This document shows, piece after piece, positions 8,901-14,516 of a DNA stretch of 37,349 nt. Positions within the stretch are counted from its first letter, which is position 1, and each line of letters opens with the position of its first letter. The stretch lies in contig JAKLJW010000042.1 in assembly GCA_023150935.1 (NCBI GenBank), forward strand, positions 1 through 37,349, in the 5' to 3' direction. A program made the translations under genes and the position numbers. The DNA comes from Candidatus Binatia bacterium (lineage in GTDB: Bacteria; Desulfobacterota; Binatia; HRBIN30). Below the pieces are notes generated by a model. That model searched no databases, had not been told where the DNA came from, and saw only the letters and a program-made list of their open reading frames with translations.

Positions 8901-9799
8901 TCGACGATGTCCTCCGGCCGGGTAAGAAGGTGCAACCGGCACCGGCACCGGTTGCGTCCGGCGTGGATCTGCGCAGTGTCTCCCCGGATCGACTCGATGC
9001 GCTGGTGGCCGAGTTGGAAGCCGGCGCGGGACGGAAGGTCATTCTCGGACCGCGCGGGGCGGCCGAAGGCGTCCAACTCATTGCCCTTGAAGGCAACAAC
9101 GTCCGCCTCGTGAATTGCATGGCGACCACCGGCGATACACAGGTCGGCGCCGAAACAATCGCGGAAACCGCGCGGGTGTTCGACGGGTATCGGGCGCATC
9201 ACTTGCGCGGGATCGGCGGAACGCTGCGAGTGGTTGGCGTCGTGGTGACCCGAGGCACGCTCGGAGCGGACGCTCGGAAGGTGGCGAAGGACCGCGGTTT
9301 GGAGGTCGTGGCGGGGCCTGAGCTGCAGGCGCGCTTGCTGACGACGCCCTGTACCCAGGCGGCGCTGGAACTGCGTAACGAAGAGCGTTGCGGGTCGACA
9401 TCGGACGTCGTTTCGGCCCTCCACCGAGCTCTCGGATCGGGAGGCCAGGGTGCAGCAGTTCCGGCGGCGAATCCCCACGACGAGTGGATCGAAGCGTTGC
9501 TGGAGTCGTCCAGGTACCGGGAGCAGACCCGCGCCAACGAGCGTACCGCGTTGCCGGAGGACCGCGTCCGTGTGTTTTTGCGGGCCGTTGCCGAGCGTAG
9601 CGGCCGAGTCACGCGCGTCGCGCTGGCGCAGCGTCTCGGTGTGAGCCTGCCGCGGGTCAGCGGTGTGGTGGCTGCGATCCGGAAGGTGCTCAATGTCGAA
9701 GGGTACCAGGTGGTCGCGGCGGACGAGGGTTCGGACACGATCGCGCTGAACATGGATCTGCTGCGCGTGCAGTTCGAGCTCAGGGGGCCCAGGGCGTAG
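5981..9799 (+). CDS. zorD: ZorD-like SNF2 helicase with a degenerate Mrr-like domain and a PglZ-like winged-helix tail
   Basis: ZorD is the type I Zorya helicase/nuclease effector. The 1272-residue protein has an uncharacterised N-terminal half (about 1-460), a SNF2 helicase core with Walker A DDMGMGKT (491-498), DEAQ box (627-630), ATGTPVE and motif VI QATDRAYRIGQ (910-920). An Mrr-like restriction-endonuclease fold then follows (about 1000-1115; TRGTLGADARKVAKDRGL near its end). Where such folds usually read G-V-D...Q-x-K, this one reads GVQLIA (1030-1035) and NCM (1045-1047), so the catalytic Asp and Lys appear lost. Residues 1194-1268 form a winged helix ending NVEGYQVVAADEGSDTI...LLRVQFEL, like BREX PglZ C-termini. 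The start is GTG 5981 after a GGGGGG-rich site. It is longer than typical ZorD (about 1080). Confidence 0.9.
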   Translation: MTERGPWTLAVPCSGVRLEAGDDGMWLRGDSVDVTNPAQLRSTKPSTRLGQLLPTLVPQLVELGVAIADGGAIRILYEEFVTLEAREIDAFDDVAPWSPFTLQLGATGWLGGSTFAYTVRFFLGTQAVAVRRLGAFVRRGEAIYRLDGQTYALLEAIERFNALAPDARCGPDSFIRFAEVKGLATGVGVQLDKYIATEQVFVPPRVGLNLVVEPQGRISFAPTVDGVNDEQMRSAFFAQPDVDEMYSFDDGRGGRIRVVMDDAQREVLRRMQGVRHLSGVEKAEVLRNPVAVFDGVADAVDLNLEAFGPRVRGIGDFPFVAQPYIRRGTGIFDGPEAGPLGTGTPFSAGIQCGYADGHSEDLTFTSKEEVIEFCRAVEAARTSGEGAVEFRGKSIILDDAFVGALAELREQVIPPSRPKVPTEKKRRRFLLIYTNENELEYEEQPETTAAAEGVLPAALRAGIDLKPHQRQGLAWLQRCFTMGRHGCLLADDMGMGKTVQILTFVAWLIEQGELSPDGTDPSTPPWDPILIVAPLVLIENETWVSEMRAFFAEDGATFQPVTVLRGEELKRLRRADAGGGETDIGAAVLDLDRLREHRVILTNYETVTNYQHSFAQMRTHWSVVITDEAQEFKVPNTKISHALKSLSPRFRIAATGTPVETRLLDVWNLFDFLQPGTLLGSAAEFSRQYEREADDGAGGSLDALKGRLRFGSSDAYVLRRDKSQLTDLPPKIEHDLHCDLSPEQRQWHIDLLRKVRAGGEGSHPLGIIHHLLRLYQHPALVPKYEPVPVAAALASCPKLAAVIECVRQVRARGEKALIFTRSLDMQQLLSRVLAEEFGLEADIINGAAPRGDKGGRGKRSRSEMVRRFRSIPGFNAIILSPDVAGVGLTLTEANHVIHYGRWWNPAKESQATDRAYRIGQTRDVHVYYPIALDPQREFETFDEKLHALVRRRRTLAAEFLAPMPSEDDLQDELLDDVLRPGKKVQPAPAPVASGVDLRSVSPDRLDALVAELEAGAGRKVILGPRGAAEGVQLIALEGNNVRLVNCMATTGDTQVGAETIAETARVFDGYRAHHLRGIGGTLRVVGVVVTRGTLGADARKVAKDRGLEVVAGPELQARLLTTPCTQAALELRNEERCGSTSDVVSALHRALGSGGQGAAVPAANPHDEWIEALLESSRYREQTRANERTALPEDRVRVFLRAVAERSGRVTRVALAQRLGVSLPRVSGVVAAIRKVLNVEGYQVVAADEGSDTIALNMDLLRVQFELRGPRA

Positions 9800-9886
9800 A
9801 GGCGGTTTGACCAGGGAGTTGACTGCAGTCGCGGGCGAAGACCCGGACGGGGGCCATGCTGGGCCGCGGAGAGAGCGGGTGACGGG

Positions 9887-10066
9887 CGCCCTTCGAGACG
9901 GCCGCTGAGAAAACGCGGCATCCTACCAATGAACCGGCGCGCCCTCCAAACTTGGGGGCCTTCGATACGGGCCCTGAAAAGACGGGCCCTACTCAGGCCG
10001 AACGGATCTGGGTTCATTGGCCCAACAAAGCGGCGCCGCGCCGGTCGGGTTCTCAGGGCGAGCGGG
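9887..10066 (-). repeat. Dispersed repeat copy B; right arm of the inverted pair bracketing zorABCD
   Basis: Reverse complement of 1288-1465. Shared stretches include cgcccttcgag, tcctaccaatgaacc, ggggccttcgatacgggcc and ctcagggcgagcggg, in matching order and spacing. It starts 87 bp after the zorD stop and ends 190 bp before brxD, so the pair encloses zorABCD and leaves brxD outside. Confidence 0.85.
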
Positions 10067-10229
10067 TTCCGTACTCACGGTTTCATGAGGTCCCCCGTTT
10101 GCCCTCAGAGGGCACGATTCGTTCAGGCGCCGTCTCGAAGGACGCCCGCTGGGCAGGTGCGATGCAACTGACTGCCTGCGGACCCTGCGGGGTTGGCAGT
10201 ACCTCCGGTCGACCCGGCGGGAATCGGGG

Positions 10230-10235
10230 TATACT
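10230..10235 (+). promoter_or_regulatory. Possible -10 element for brxD
   Basis: TATACT lies 21 bp before the ATG, and an AGGGGA-type ribosome binding site sits between them. No -35 hexamer is found at standard spacing (TTGGCA at 10193 is too far). Weak support that brxD has its own promoter. Confidence 0.28.
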
Positions 10236-10256
10236 GGTGCGCAGGGGACGACCGAC

Positions 10257-11588
10257 ATGCTGAGTCCGCAGCGGCGGCAGGAGATCATTGACGCGTTGCG
10301 CCGGGGGACGGTGCCACGGATGGGGCTCGACGCGTTTGCGGTCAACCTCGATCGGTTCTGTGCAACGATCGACGACGAGCTGGCGCGCGTGAAGGCGGGG
10401 GGTAGCGCCTTCAAGGCGGTGCGCGGCGAGTACGGGAGCGGCAAGACGTTCTTCGCGCGCTGGGTTCAGGAACGCGCCAAACGCACAGGGTTTGCGACGT
10501 CCGAAGTGCAGATTTCGGAGGCGGAGACGCCCCTGCACAAGCTCGAGACGGTGTACCGGCGACTGACGGAGCGGCTCGGCACGAGCGACACACCGGAAGG
10601 GGCGTTACGGGCCGTGGTCGACGCGTGGTTCTACACGCTCGAGGAGGACGCGCTGGCCGAGGGCAAGCTGACGGAGCAGGATACGGCGGCGATGCTGGCG
10701 CGGACGACCGATCTCATGGAGCAGCGTCTGGCGAACATCACGAAGACGGCGCCGGCGCTCGCGGCCGCGTTGCGGGCCTATCGGCAGGCCCTGGCAGAGC
10801 AGGTACCGGCGACGGCAGACGCCCTGATCGCCTGGGTAGGCGGCCAACCGAACGTGTCTGCCCAGGCGAAGCGGGCCGCCGGTATCAAGGGCGACATCGA
10901 TCATTTCGGCGCGCTGGGATTTCTTCAGGGGTTGCTCGTGATGCTGCGCGACTCGGGCCACGCCGGGTTGGTGCTCGTCCTGGACGAGGTGGAGACGCTA
11001 CAACGGGTCCGGACCGACGTGCGGGACAAGGCGCTGAACGCGCTGCGGCAGCTCATCGACGAGGTCGATGCGGGCCGGTTCCCCGGCCTGTACCTGGCGA
11101 TCACCGGCACGCCGGCGTTCTTCGATGGTCCGCAGGGCGTGCACCGGCTGCCGCCGCTGGCGCAGCGGCTACATGTCGATTTCACGACCGAGGCGCGGTT
11201 CGACAACCCACGCGCGGTGCAGATCCGGCTGGCGAACTTTTCGCGGGAGGCGCTCTGCGAAGTTGGTCGGCGGATCCGTGACATTTTTGCCGACCACTCC
11301 CGAAACGGCGCACGGATCCGGGCCGTGGCGGACGACGCGTACGTCTCGGACCTGGCCGAGGCGGTCGCCGGCAAGCTCGGAGGCCGCGTGGGGATAGCGC
11401 CGCGCCTGTTCCTGAAGAAGCTCGTTGCGGATGTGCTCGACCGCATCGACCAGTTCGACGACTTCGATCCGCGGCAGCACTATCAACTGACGGTCGCGAC
11501 GACCGAGATGACCGACACCGAGCGCAGTGCGACCGGCACGACGGTCGACGACATCGAGATCGAGCTGCCGGAGCCGAGCGATCGATGA
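10257..11588 (+). CDS. brxD: BrxD-like BREX ATP-binding protein (DUF2791-type P-loop ATPase)
   Basis: The 443-residue protein has the look of BREX BrxD along its whole length: N-terminal RRQEIIDALRRGTVP, Walker A GEYGSGKTFF (57-66), the motif EVQISEAETPLHKLETVYRRL, QPNVSAQAKRAAGIKGDIDHFGAL (quoted in part: GIKGDIDHFGAL), Walker B VLVLDEVETLQR with Asp243/Glu244, and FPGLYLAITGTPAFFDGPQG. BrxD occurs in some BREX types (notably type 2) downstream of pglZ. Here no pglX, pglZ, brxC or brxHI is present, and the upstream gene is zorD. The start is ATG 10257 with AGGGGA about 9 bases upstream. It likely works as a partner of the Zorya proteins or is an orphan from a lost BREX locus; the first is inference. 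Confidence 0.88.
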   Translation: MLSPQRRQEIIDALRRGTVPRMGLDAFAVNLDRFCATIDDELARVKAGGSAFKAVRGEYGSGKTFFARWVQERAKRTGFATSEVQISEAETPLHKLETVYRRLTERLGTSDTPEGALRAVVDAWFYTLEEDALAEGKLTEQDTAAMLARTTDLMEQRLANITKTAPALAAALRAYRQALAEQVPATADALIAWVGGQPNVSAQAKRAAGIKGDIDHFGALGFLQGLLVMLRDSGHAGLVLVLDEVETLQRVRTDVRDKALNALRQLIDEVDAGRFPGLYLAITGTPAFFDGPQGVHRLPPLAQRLHVDFTTEARFDNPRAVQIRLANFSREALCEVGRRIRDIFADHSRNGARIRAVADDAYVSDLAEAVAGKLGGRVGIAPRLFLKKLVADVLDRIDQFDDFDPRQHYQLTVATTEMTDTERSATGTTVDDIEIELPEPSDR

Positions 11589-11651
11589 GCGTGGAGCGAG
11601 AGGGGACCGCCTTGCGTTCACGTCCCGGCTGTCGGTTGCGGGGACGGACAG

Positions 11652-11678
11652 ACCCCGCCGCCGGCCCGGTGGCGGGGT
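11652..11678 (+). terminator. Hairpin downstream of brxD
   Basis: An 11-bp GC-rich stem (arms accccgccgcc and ggtggcggggt, one G-T pair) with a 5-base loop lies 63 bp after the brxD stop. It is followed at a distance by ATTTTG rather than a proper T-run, so termination efficiency is uncertain. Confidence 0.4.
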
Positions 11679-11893
11679 GCCGGACGGATTTTGCGACGGC
11701 TCCTGAAACGACGGGACCTCGTCAGTCCGAACGGGAACCCAGGTGTCGGGTCTCGGGTATCGGGCGTCAGGTGTCGTGTATCGAAGATGAGGGCCATCCC
11801 CCGTTCGACGCGAGGAGCGGCCGATGCTTGTCCGCATGGGAACGGACGGCCTTGTCCCCGTGCCTGAGGGGTCTGTTGATAAACGGATGCGCT

Positions 11894-11939
11894 CCTCGAT
11901 ACGCCGCCAAGAAAGGGCGGCTACTCGGGGTGAACGGAT
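11894..11939 (-). repeat. Dispersed repeat, partial copy C
   Basis: A core copy in the copy-B orientation (cctcgatacg...gaacggat), with central palindrome ccgcc...ggcgg. It faces copy D across about 30 bp, so the two form a larger inverted structure, as do the halves of the fold-back element at 15.9 kb. Confidence 0.65.
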
Positions 11940-11968
11940 CAGGGTGTTTCGAAAAGGGGACGAAAACC

Positions 11969-12014
11969 CGTTCGGCCCGAGTAGGGCCCGTCTTCTCAGG
12001 GCCCGTATCGAGGG
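11969..12014 (+). repeat. Dispersed repeat, partial copy D
   Basis: The core reads cgttcggcccgagtagggcc and ends gcccgtatcgaggg, in the same orientation as copy A and differing from it at only a few positions by eye. It pairs with copy C in inverted orientation. Confidence 0.7.
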
Positions 12015-12197
12015 TCGGGGCATTGTGAGGCGGGGCATTGTGAGGTGGCACCATACCAACCGGTTGCAATCCCATCGTTCTGCCCTTCGCCGCCGGGCCT
12101 CGCGGAGGCGTAGAGGCCCCATTTCGACCCCGGAAACACGGCCGGGGGCCGGCCACGCGGCAACGGACTGGGGGCGCCCGTCGCGCAGCGCAGGGGC

Positions 12198-12287
12198 GAG
12201 GCCGAACTCGCGCGCTACGCGCCGGATGCCCACGCCGTCCACCAACACCCTTCGCCGAATCTCGTATACCTGATCCTCGCTCAGCAC
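12198..12287 (-). pseudogene. IS21-family transposase (istA) N-terminal remnant
   Basis: From an ATG at 12287 the translation reads MLSEDQVYEIRRRVLVDG, then VGIRRVAREFGLA. This is the N-terminal helix-turn-helix of IstA-type IS21 transposases, which goes on NTVRRYL or similar. Here similarity stops after about 30 residues and unrelated sequence follows. No rve catalytic domain and no IstB gene remain. It reads away from two adjacent copies of an IS21-like terminal repeat. Confidence 0.7.
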
Positions 12288-12331
12288 CTACCTCCACCTC
12301 CTGCTCCCGAGGTGGTATCAGGGCCCGCAGG

Positions 12332-12377
12332 GTGGGTCAGTTCTTCAGCGTTACGTGGGTCAATCTTCTAGCGCTAC
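12332..12377. mobile_element. IS21-like terminal repeats, left-end remnant
   Basis: Two adjacent 23-bp units (12332-12354 and 12355-12377) share gtgggtca-tcttc-agcg-tac and match at about 19 of 23 positions. IS21-family ends carry multiple such repeats just outside istA. Together with the istA remnant they show one preserved end; the opposite end is not visible. Confidence 0.6.
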
Positions 12378-12426
12378 GAACATCGTTGATGGGACCCCAG
12401 GGCTCCGGTCAAAGTCGCTGACGGAG

Positions 12427-12470
12427 CCTCGATACGCCGCCAGAAGAAGGCGGCTACTCGGCCCGAACGG
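12427..12470 (-). repeat. Dispersed repeat, partial copy E
   Basis: A single core copy in copy-B orientation (cctcgatacgccgcc...gcccgaacgg), about 50 bp beyond the IS21 terminal repeats. No inverted partner is seen next to it. Confidence 0.65.
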
Positions 12471-12588
12471 AGTCCGGGTCCCGTAATGCCTGAAAACCGT
12501 TCGCCCCTCGGTGAACGACTTTGCCGTGGCCCTGGATGGGACCCACCGGGGGTTGGCAGCAGTCCGCGCCCACGATAGAGGATCGGGC

Positions 12589-12888
12589 ATGGCCCGAGTC
12601 CGTCGTCCGTTGCCCGGCAGCGCCCGGCTGCTCGTCTCTTTCGCGGCGACGGACGTCGCGATGATGCGGCGGGAGCTGTGTCTGGCACCGTCCTTCTTCG
12701 CCGCCGGGGTGGTGGAGGGTACGCGGCTCACCTTCCCCTTCTCGCTCGACGACATCGAAGAGCTGCAGGGGGCCGTGGCCGCCGAAGCCAACCATGCCAC
12801 GAATCGGACGCTCCGGGACCGCCTCGACCGCATCTTCGAGCGCCTGCAGGAGGTTCTGAATACGTACGACGACGGGAACGACAGGTGA
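12589..12888 (+). CDS. Small conserved hypothetical protein
   Basis: The 99-residue acidic protein has no membrane segment. Its C-terminal half, LDDIEELQGAVAAEANHATN followed by a helical RLDRIFERLQEVLNTY, resembles a small uncharacterised family that often sits beside mobile or toxin-antitoxin genes. I do not recognise a function. ATG 12589 is chosen because AGAGGA lies 6-12 bases upstream; a GTG/ATG further up (12511) has no site. It converges on hicA. Confidence 0.55.
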   Translation: MARVRRPLPGSARLLVSFAATDVAMMRRELCLAPSFFAAGVVEGTRLTFPFSLDDIEELQGAVAAEANHATNRTLRDRLDRIFERLQEVLNTYDDGNDR

Positions 12889-12942
12889 CACTCCCGCGGG
12901 AACAAGAAAGCCTGTGCGTCTCCGCATCAGGCGTTGGGTGCG

Positions 12943-13182
12943 TCACCGGCTGAGGCCAGGTCTCTCCACGTCGGCGTCGGTCCAGTCCGCATCGCCGATC
13001 ATGGCCCGCAGGGTCCCCTGGGGGAAGGTGTCGCCCGGATGGTGGTAGGCAATAACGACCCGGCGACCGTCCGGATGGCGGTAGATCCGGTGGCTTCCGG
13101 TCGTTCGCTTGCAGACAAAGCCGTCCTTCTCGAGAGCGCGGATCAGCTGCCGGGCGGTGATACCCCGGAGCGTCTCCCTCAT
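12943..13182 (-). CDS. hicA: HicA-type mRNA interferase toxin
   Basis: HicA toxins cleave mRNA in the ribosome context using a double-stranded-RNA-binding-like fold with one catalytic His. The 79-residue product carries the complete signature: ITARQLIRALEKDGF, TGSHRIYRHPDGRRV with His31, then IAYHHPGDTFPQGTLRAMI. Its length is typical. ATG 13182 overlaps the hicB stop by 4 bases, so the two are translationally coupled, with the antitoxin first. Confidence 0.9.
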   Translation of the reverse strand: MRETLRGITARQLIRALEKDGFVCKRTTGSHRIYRHPDGRRVVIAYHHPGDTFPQGTLRAMIGDADWTDADVERPGLSR

Positions 13183-13442
13183 GCGCTCACGACCACTGCC
13201 GGCGTATCCATCTCGGTGATCCCCCGCTCTGGGTCGACCGGAATCGGTTCGCCGGTTTCACGGAGATCGGCAACGTAGAGTTCGATGGCTTCCCGCGCGT
13301 TCGCCAGGGCCTCGGCTTCGGTGTTGCCCCAGGTGTGGCAACCCTTCAGGGCGGGACAGGAGGCGTGGAACGCCGGCCGTTGCCCGGCAGGGCGGAGATT
13401 CCGCGCCGGCGTCGGCGCCGCCCGCGACCCGGCCGGTCGCAT
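13179..13442 (-). CDS. hicB: HicB-type antitoxin with an atypical N-terminus
   Basis: HicB proteins neutralise HicA with a degenerate RNase-H-like domain. The product (87 residues from the ATG at 13442) has the conserved core FHASCPALKGCHTWGNTEAE and then ALANAREAIELYVADLRETG. The usual first strand (an I-x-x-E-x-D/G-G-x-F/W segment just before the CPALKG motif) is not recognisable. In its place is an Arg/Pro/Ala-rich stretch (RPAGSRAAPTPARNL), as if the 5' end had been replaced or frameshifted. GTG 13457 is an alternative start. There is no C-terminal RHH domain. It is divergent from brnT, with only 37 bp between. Confidence 0.75.
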   Translation of the reverse strand: MRPAGSRAAPTPARNLRPAGQRPAFHASCPALKGCHTWGNTEAEALANAREAIELYVADLRETGEPIPVDPERGITEMDTPAVVVSA

Positions 13443-13471
13443 TGACCGGGCAAACACATGAGATGTATATG
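13442..13471 (+). promoter_or_regulatory. Candidate brnTA promoter
   Basis: TTGACC (13442-13447) and TATATG (13466-13471) are 18 bp apart. The expected transcription start (about 13478) lies at the brnT ATG (13480), suggesting a leaderless message. The -35 overlaps the first codon chosen for hicB on the other strand. Confidence 0.42.
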
Positions 13472-13479
13472 ATGAAGCT

Positions 13480-13824
13480 ATGCGTTTCGTTGCCGACGCG
13501 GAGGCCGAGCATTGGCTGCTCGGCCTCCGCGGGCGTGTTTCGGAGCTCGATTGGGATGCTGGCAATCGCACCAAGAACCGGAAGCACGGCGTTGAGCCGG
13601 AAGACGTCAGCGCGTTGTTCCGCGGGGACGTGTACTTCGCTGGCCGCATCGTCGAACCCGCGCACGCCGAGTTGCGGTGGCTCGTGCTCGGCGCGGATGG
13701 CAGTGGCCGGCCCCTCGCGGTGATCTTCACGCGCCGGGGCGATCGGGTGCGCCCGATCAGCTGCCGGCCCATGCGTCGCAAGGAGAAGTCGCTCTATGAA
13801 GCCGCGATCCGCAAAGAAGGCTGA
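13480..13824 (+). CDS. brnT: BrnT-type (DUF497) ribonuclease toxin
   Basis: BrnT toxins are RelE-like ribonucleases. The 114-residue product has the family pattern: LDWDAGNRTKNRKHGVEPED (Asp and KHGV motif), a central strand region with F.GDVYF, then AVIFTRRGDRVRPISCRPMR and the closing RRKEKSLYEAA helix. A longer N-terminal helix (MRFVADAEAEHWLLGLRGRV) precedes the core, as in several members. The gene starts just after a candidate promoter with no strong ribosome binding site. It overlaps the next gene by 29 bases. Confidence 0.82.
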   Translation: MRFVADAEAEHWLLGLRGRVSELDWDAGNRTKNRKHGVEPEDVSALFRGDVYFAGRIVEPAHAELRWLVLGADGSGRPLAVIFTRRGDRVRPISCRPMRRKEKSLYEAAIRKEG

Positions 13825-14047
13825 CGCTGCGGGCGTCGATGCGCAGATCCGGGAGTTTCGGCGCCGCGATCTCGGCGAGGACATCGCCCGGTCGGGCGCC
13901 GGCAAGGTGCTGCGACGGACGCGCACCACGTCGATCGCGTTGAGCGAAGACCTGATCGCGAAGCTCCGCGCGAAGGGAGCGAAACGCGGCCTTGGCTATC
14001 AGACGCTGCTCAAGATGATCGTCATGGAGCACGTCGACGAATACTGA
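13796..14047 (+). CDS. brnA: BrnA-type / CopG-like antitoxin
   Basis: The 83-residue basic protein follows brnT with overlap. Its C-terminal half, RRTRTTSIALSEDLIAKLRA and then KGAKRGLGYQTLLKMIV, is the ribbon-helix-helix pattern of BrnA/CopG antitoxins that bind the toxin and repress the operon. Its N-terminus is short and Lys/Arg/Asp-rich. Toxin-before-antitoxin order is usual for brnTA. Confidence 0.8.
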   Translation: MKPRSAKKADAAGVDAQIREFRRRDLGEDIARSGAGKVLRRTRTTSIALSEDLIAKLRAKGAKRGLGYQTLLKMIVMEHVDEY

Positions 14048-14125
14048 GTGGCGGAAGGTTCGACACCCACCCGACCGGCGGGCTCCGCAGGGGGCGCGTG
14101 TATGGTGGTCTCGATCCGGGGTCGG

Positions 14126-14227
14126 ACCAGCGCAGGTGGCTGGAATGACAGGGGTTGCGCGGAGATCCAGGGCTGATTTCGAGCTTGCGGCGGCGGTTCT
14201 GGGGGCAGAAACACGCCGCAGGGGGTC
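14126..14227 (+). repeat. 102-bp direct repeat, copy 1
   Basis: Identical to 16100-16201 except for one visible G/T difference; it begins accagcgcaggtggctggaa and ends cgccgcagggggtc. The two copies lie 1974 bp apart and enclose the AAA ATPase gene and the fold-back element. Similarity stops abruptly at both ends. Confidence 0.95.
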
Positions 14228-14494
14228 CGCGCGGCGCCTACGCTCCTCCCGTCTTCGTCCGGGTGCTGCGTCCGGCGCGGTTCCCGTTGCGGTTCAGTGA
14301 TCGGCTTCGACCCGGCCCCGAAACCCGTGGTCGCCAGAGTGTACCGGATGAGGGCGTTGCCTACTACGGCACCGACCCCCGCTCGAGCTGACCGGCTCGC
14401 CGCCAGACATCCCGCACGGGCGGCGCAACGGCATCGCGATCGACGGCGGCGCCGCCTCCGGCAACCGGCGCGTCCGCCGATTTGTCGCTTTCGA

Positions 14495-14506
14495 TTATCA
14501 TGATAA
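14495..14506. promoter_or_regulatory. Perfect 12-bp palindrome upstream of the AAA ATPase gene
   Basis: TTATCATGATAA is AT-rich in GC-rich surroundings and ends 10 bp before the start codon. This position suits an operator, but no regulator is known. Confidence 0.35.
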
Positions 14507-14516
14507 ACAGTGCCCG

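Larger units (their letters stand above)
9800..10256. other. zorD-brxD intergenic region containing repeat copy B
   Basis: This gap of about 457 bp separates two same-strand genes. It holds the right arm of the inverted repeat (9887-10066) and a possible brxD promoter. No convincing small gene is seen; the open frames present are translations of the repeat. I see no clear terminator after zorD. Confidence 0.6.
11589..12588. other. Repeat- and remnant-filled stretch after brxD
   Basis: About 1 kb with no intact gene. It contains a terminator-like hairpin, three copies of the dispersed repeat (C, D, E), a 14-bp tandem pair ggggcattgtgagg (near 12017-12047) and the start of a decayed IS21 transposase with its terminal repeats. 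Open frames here mostly read through the repeats. Confidence 0.6.
14048..14516. other. Intergenic region with direct-repeat copy 1
   Basis: There is no gene in these 469 bp. The stretch holds the first copy of the 102-bp direct repeat and, near its right end, a palindrome just ahead of the AAA ATPase gene. I see no terminator after brnA. Confidence 0.55.

Noticed and set aside
9929..10263. Short open frames between zorD and brxD with FDTGPEK / GPSRARLL-like translations
   Set aside because: These are translations of the dispersed palindromic repeat; the same peptides appear wherever the repeat occurs.
191..12377. Possible CRISPR array among the repeats in the left half
   Set aside because: Repeats are dispersed, palindromic, of variable spacing and orientation, with no regular spacer length and no cas genes.
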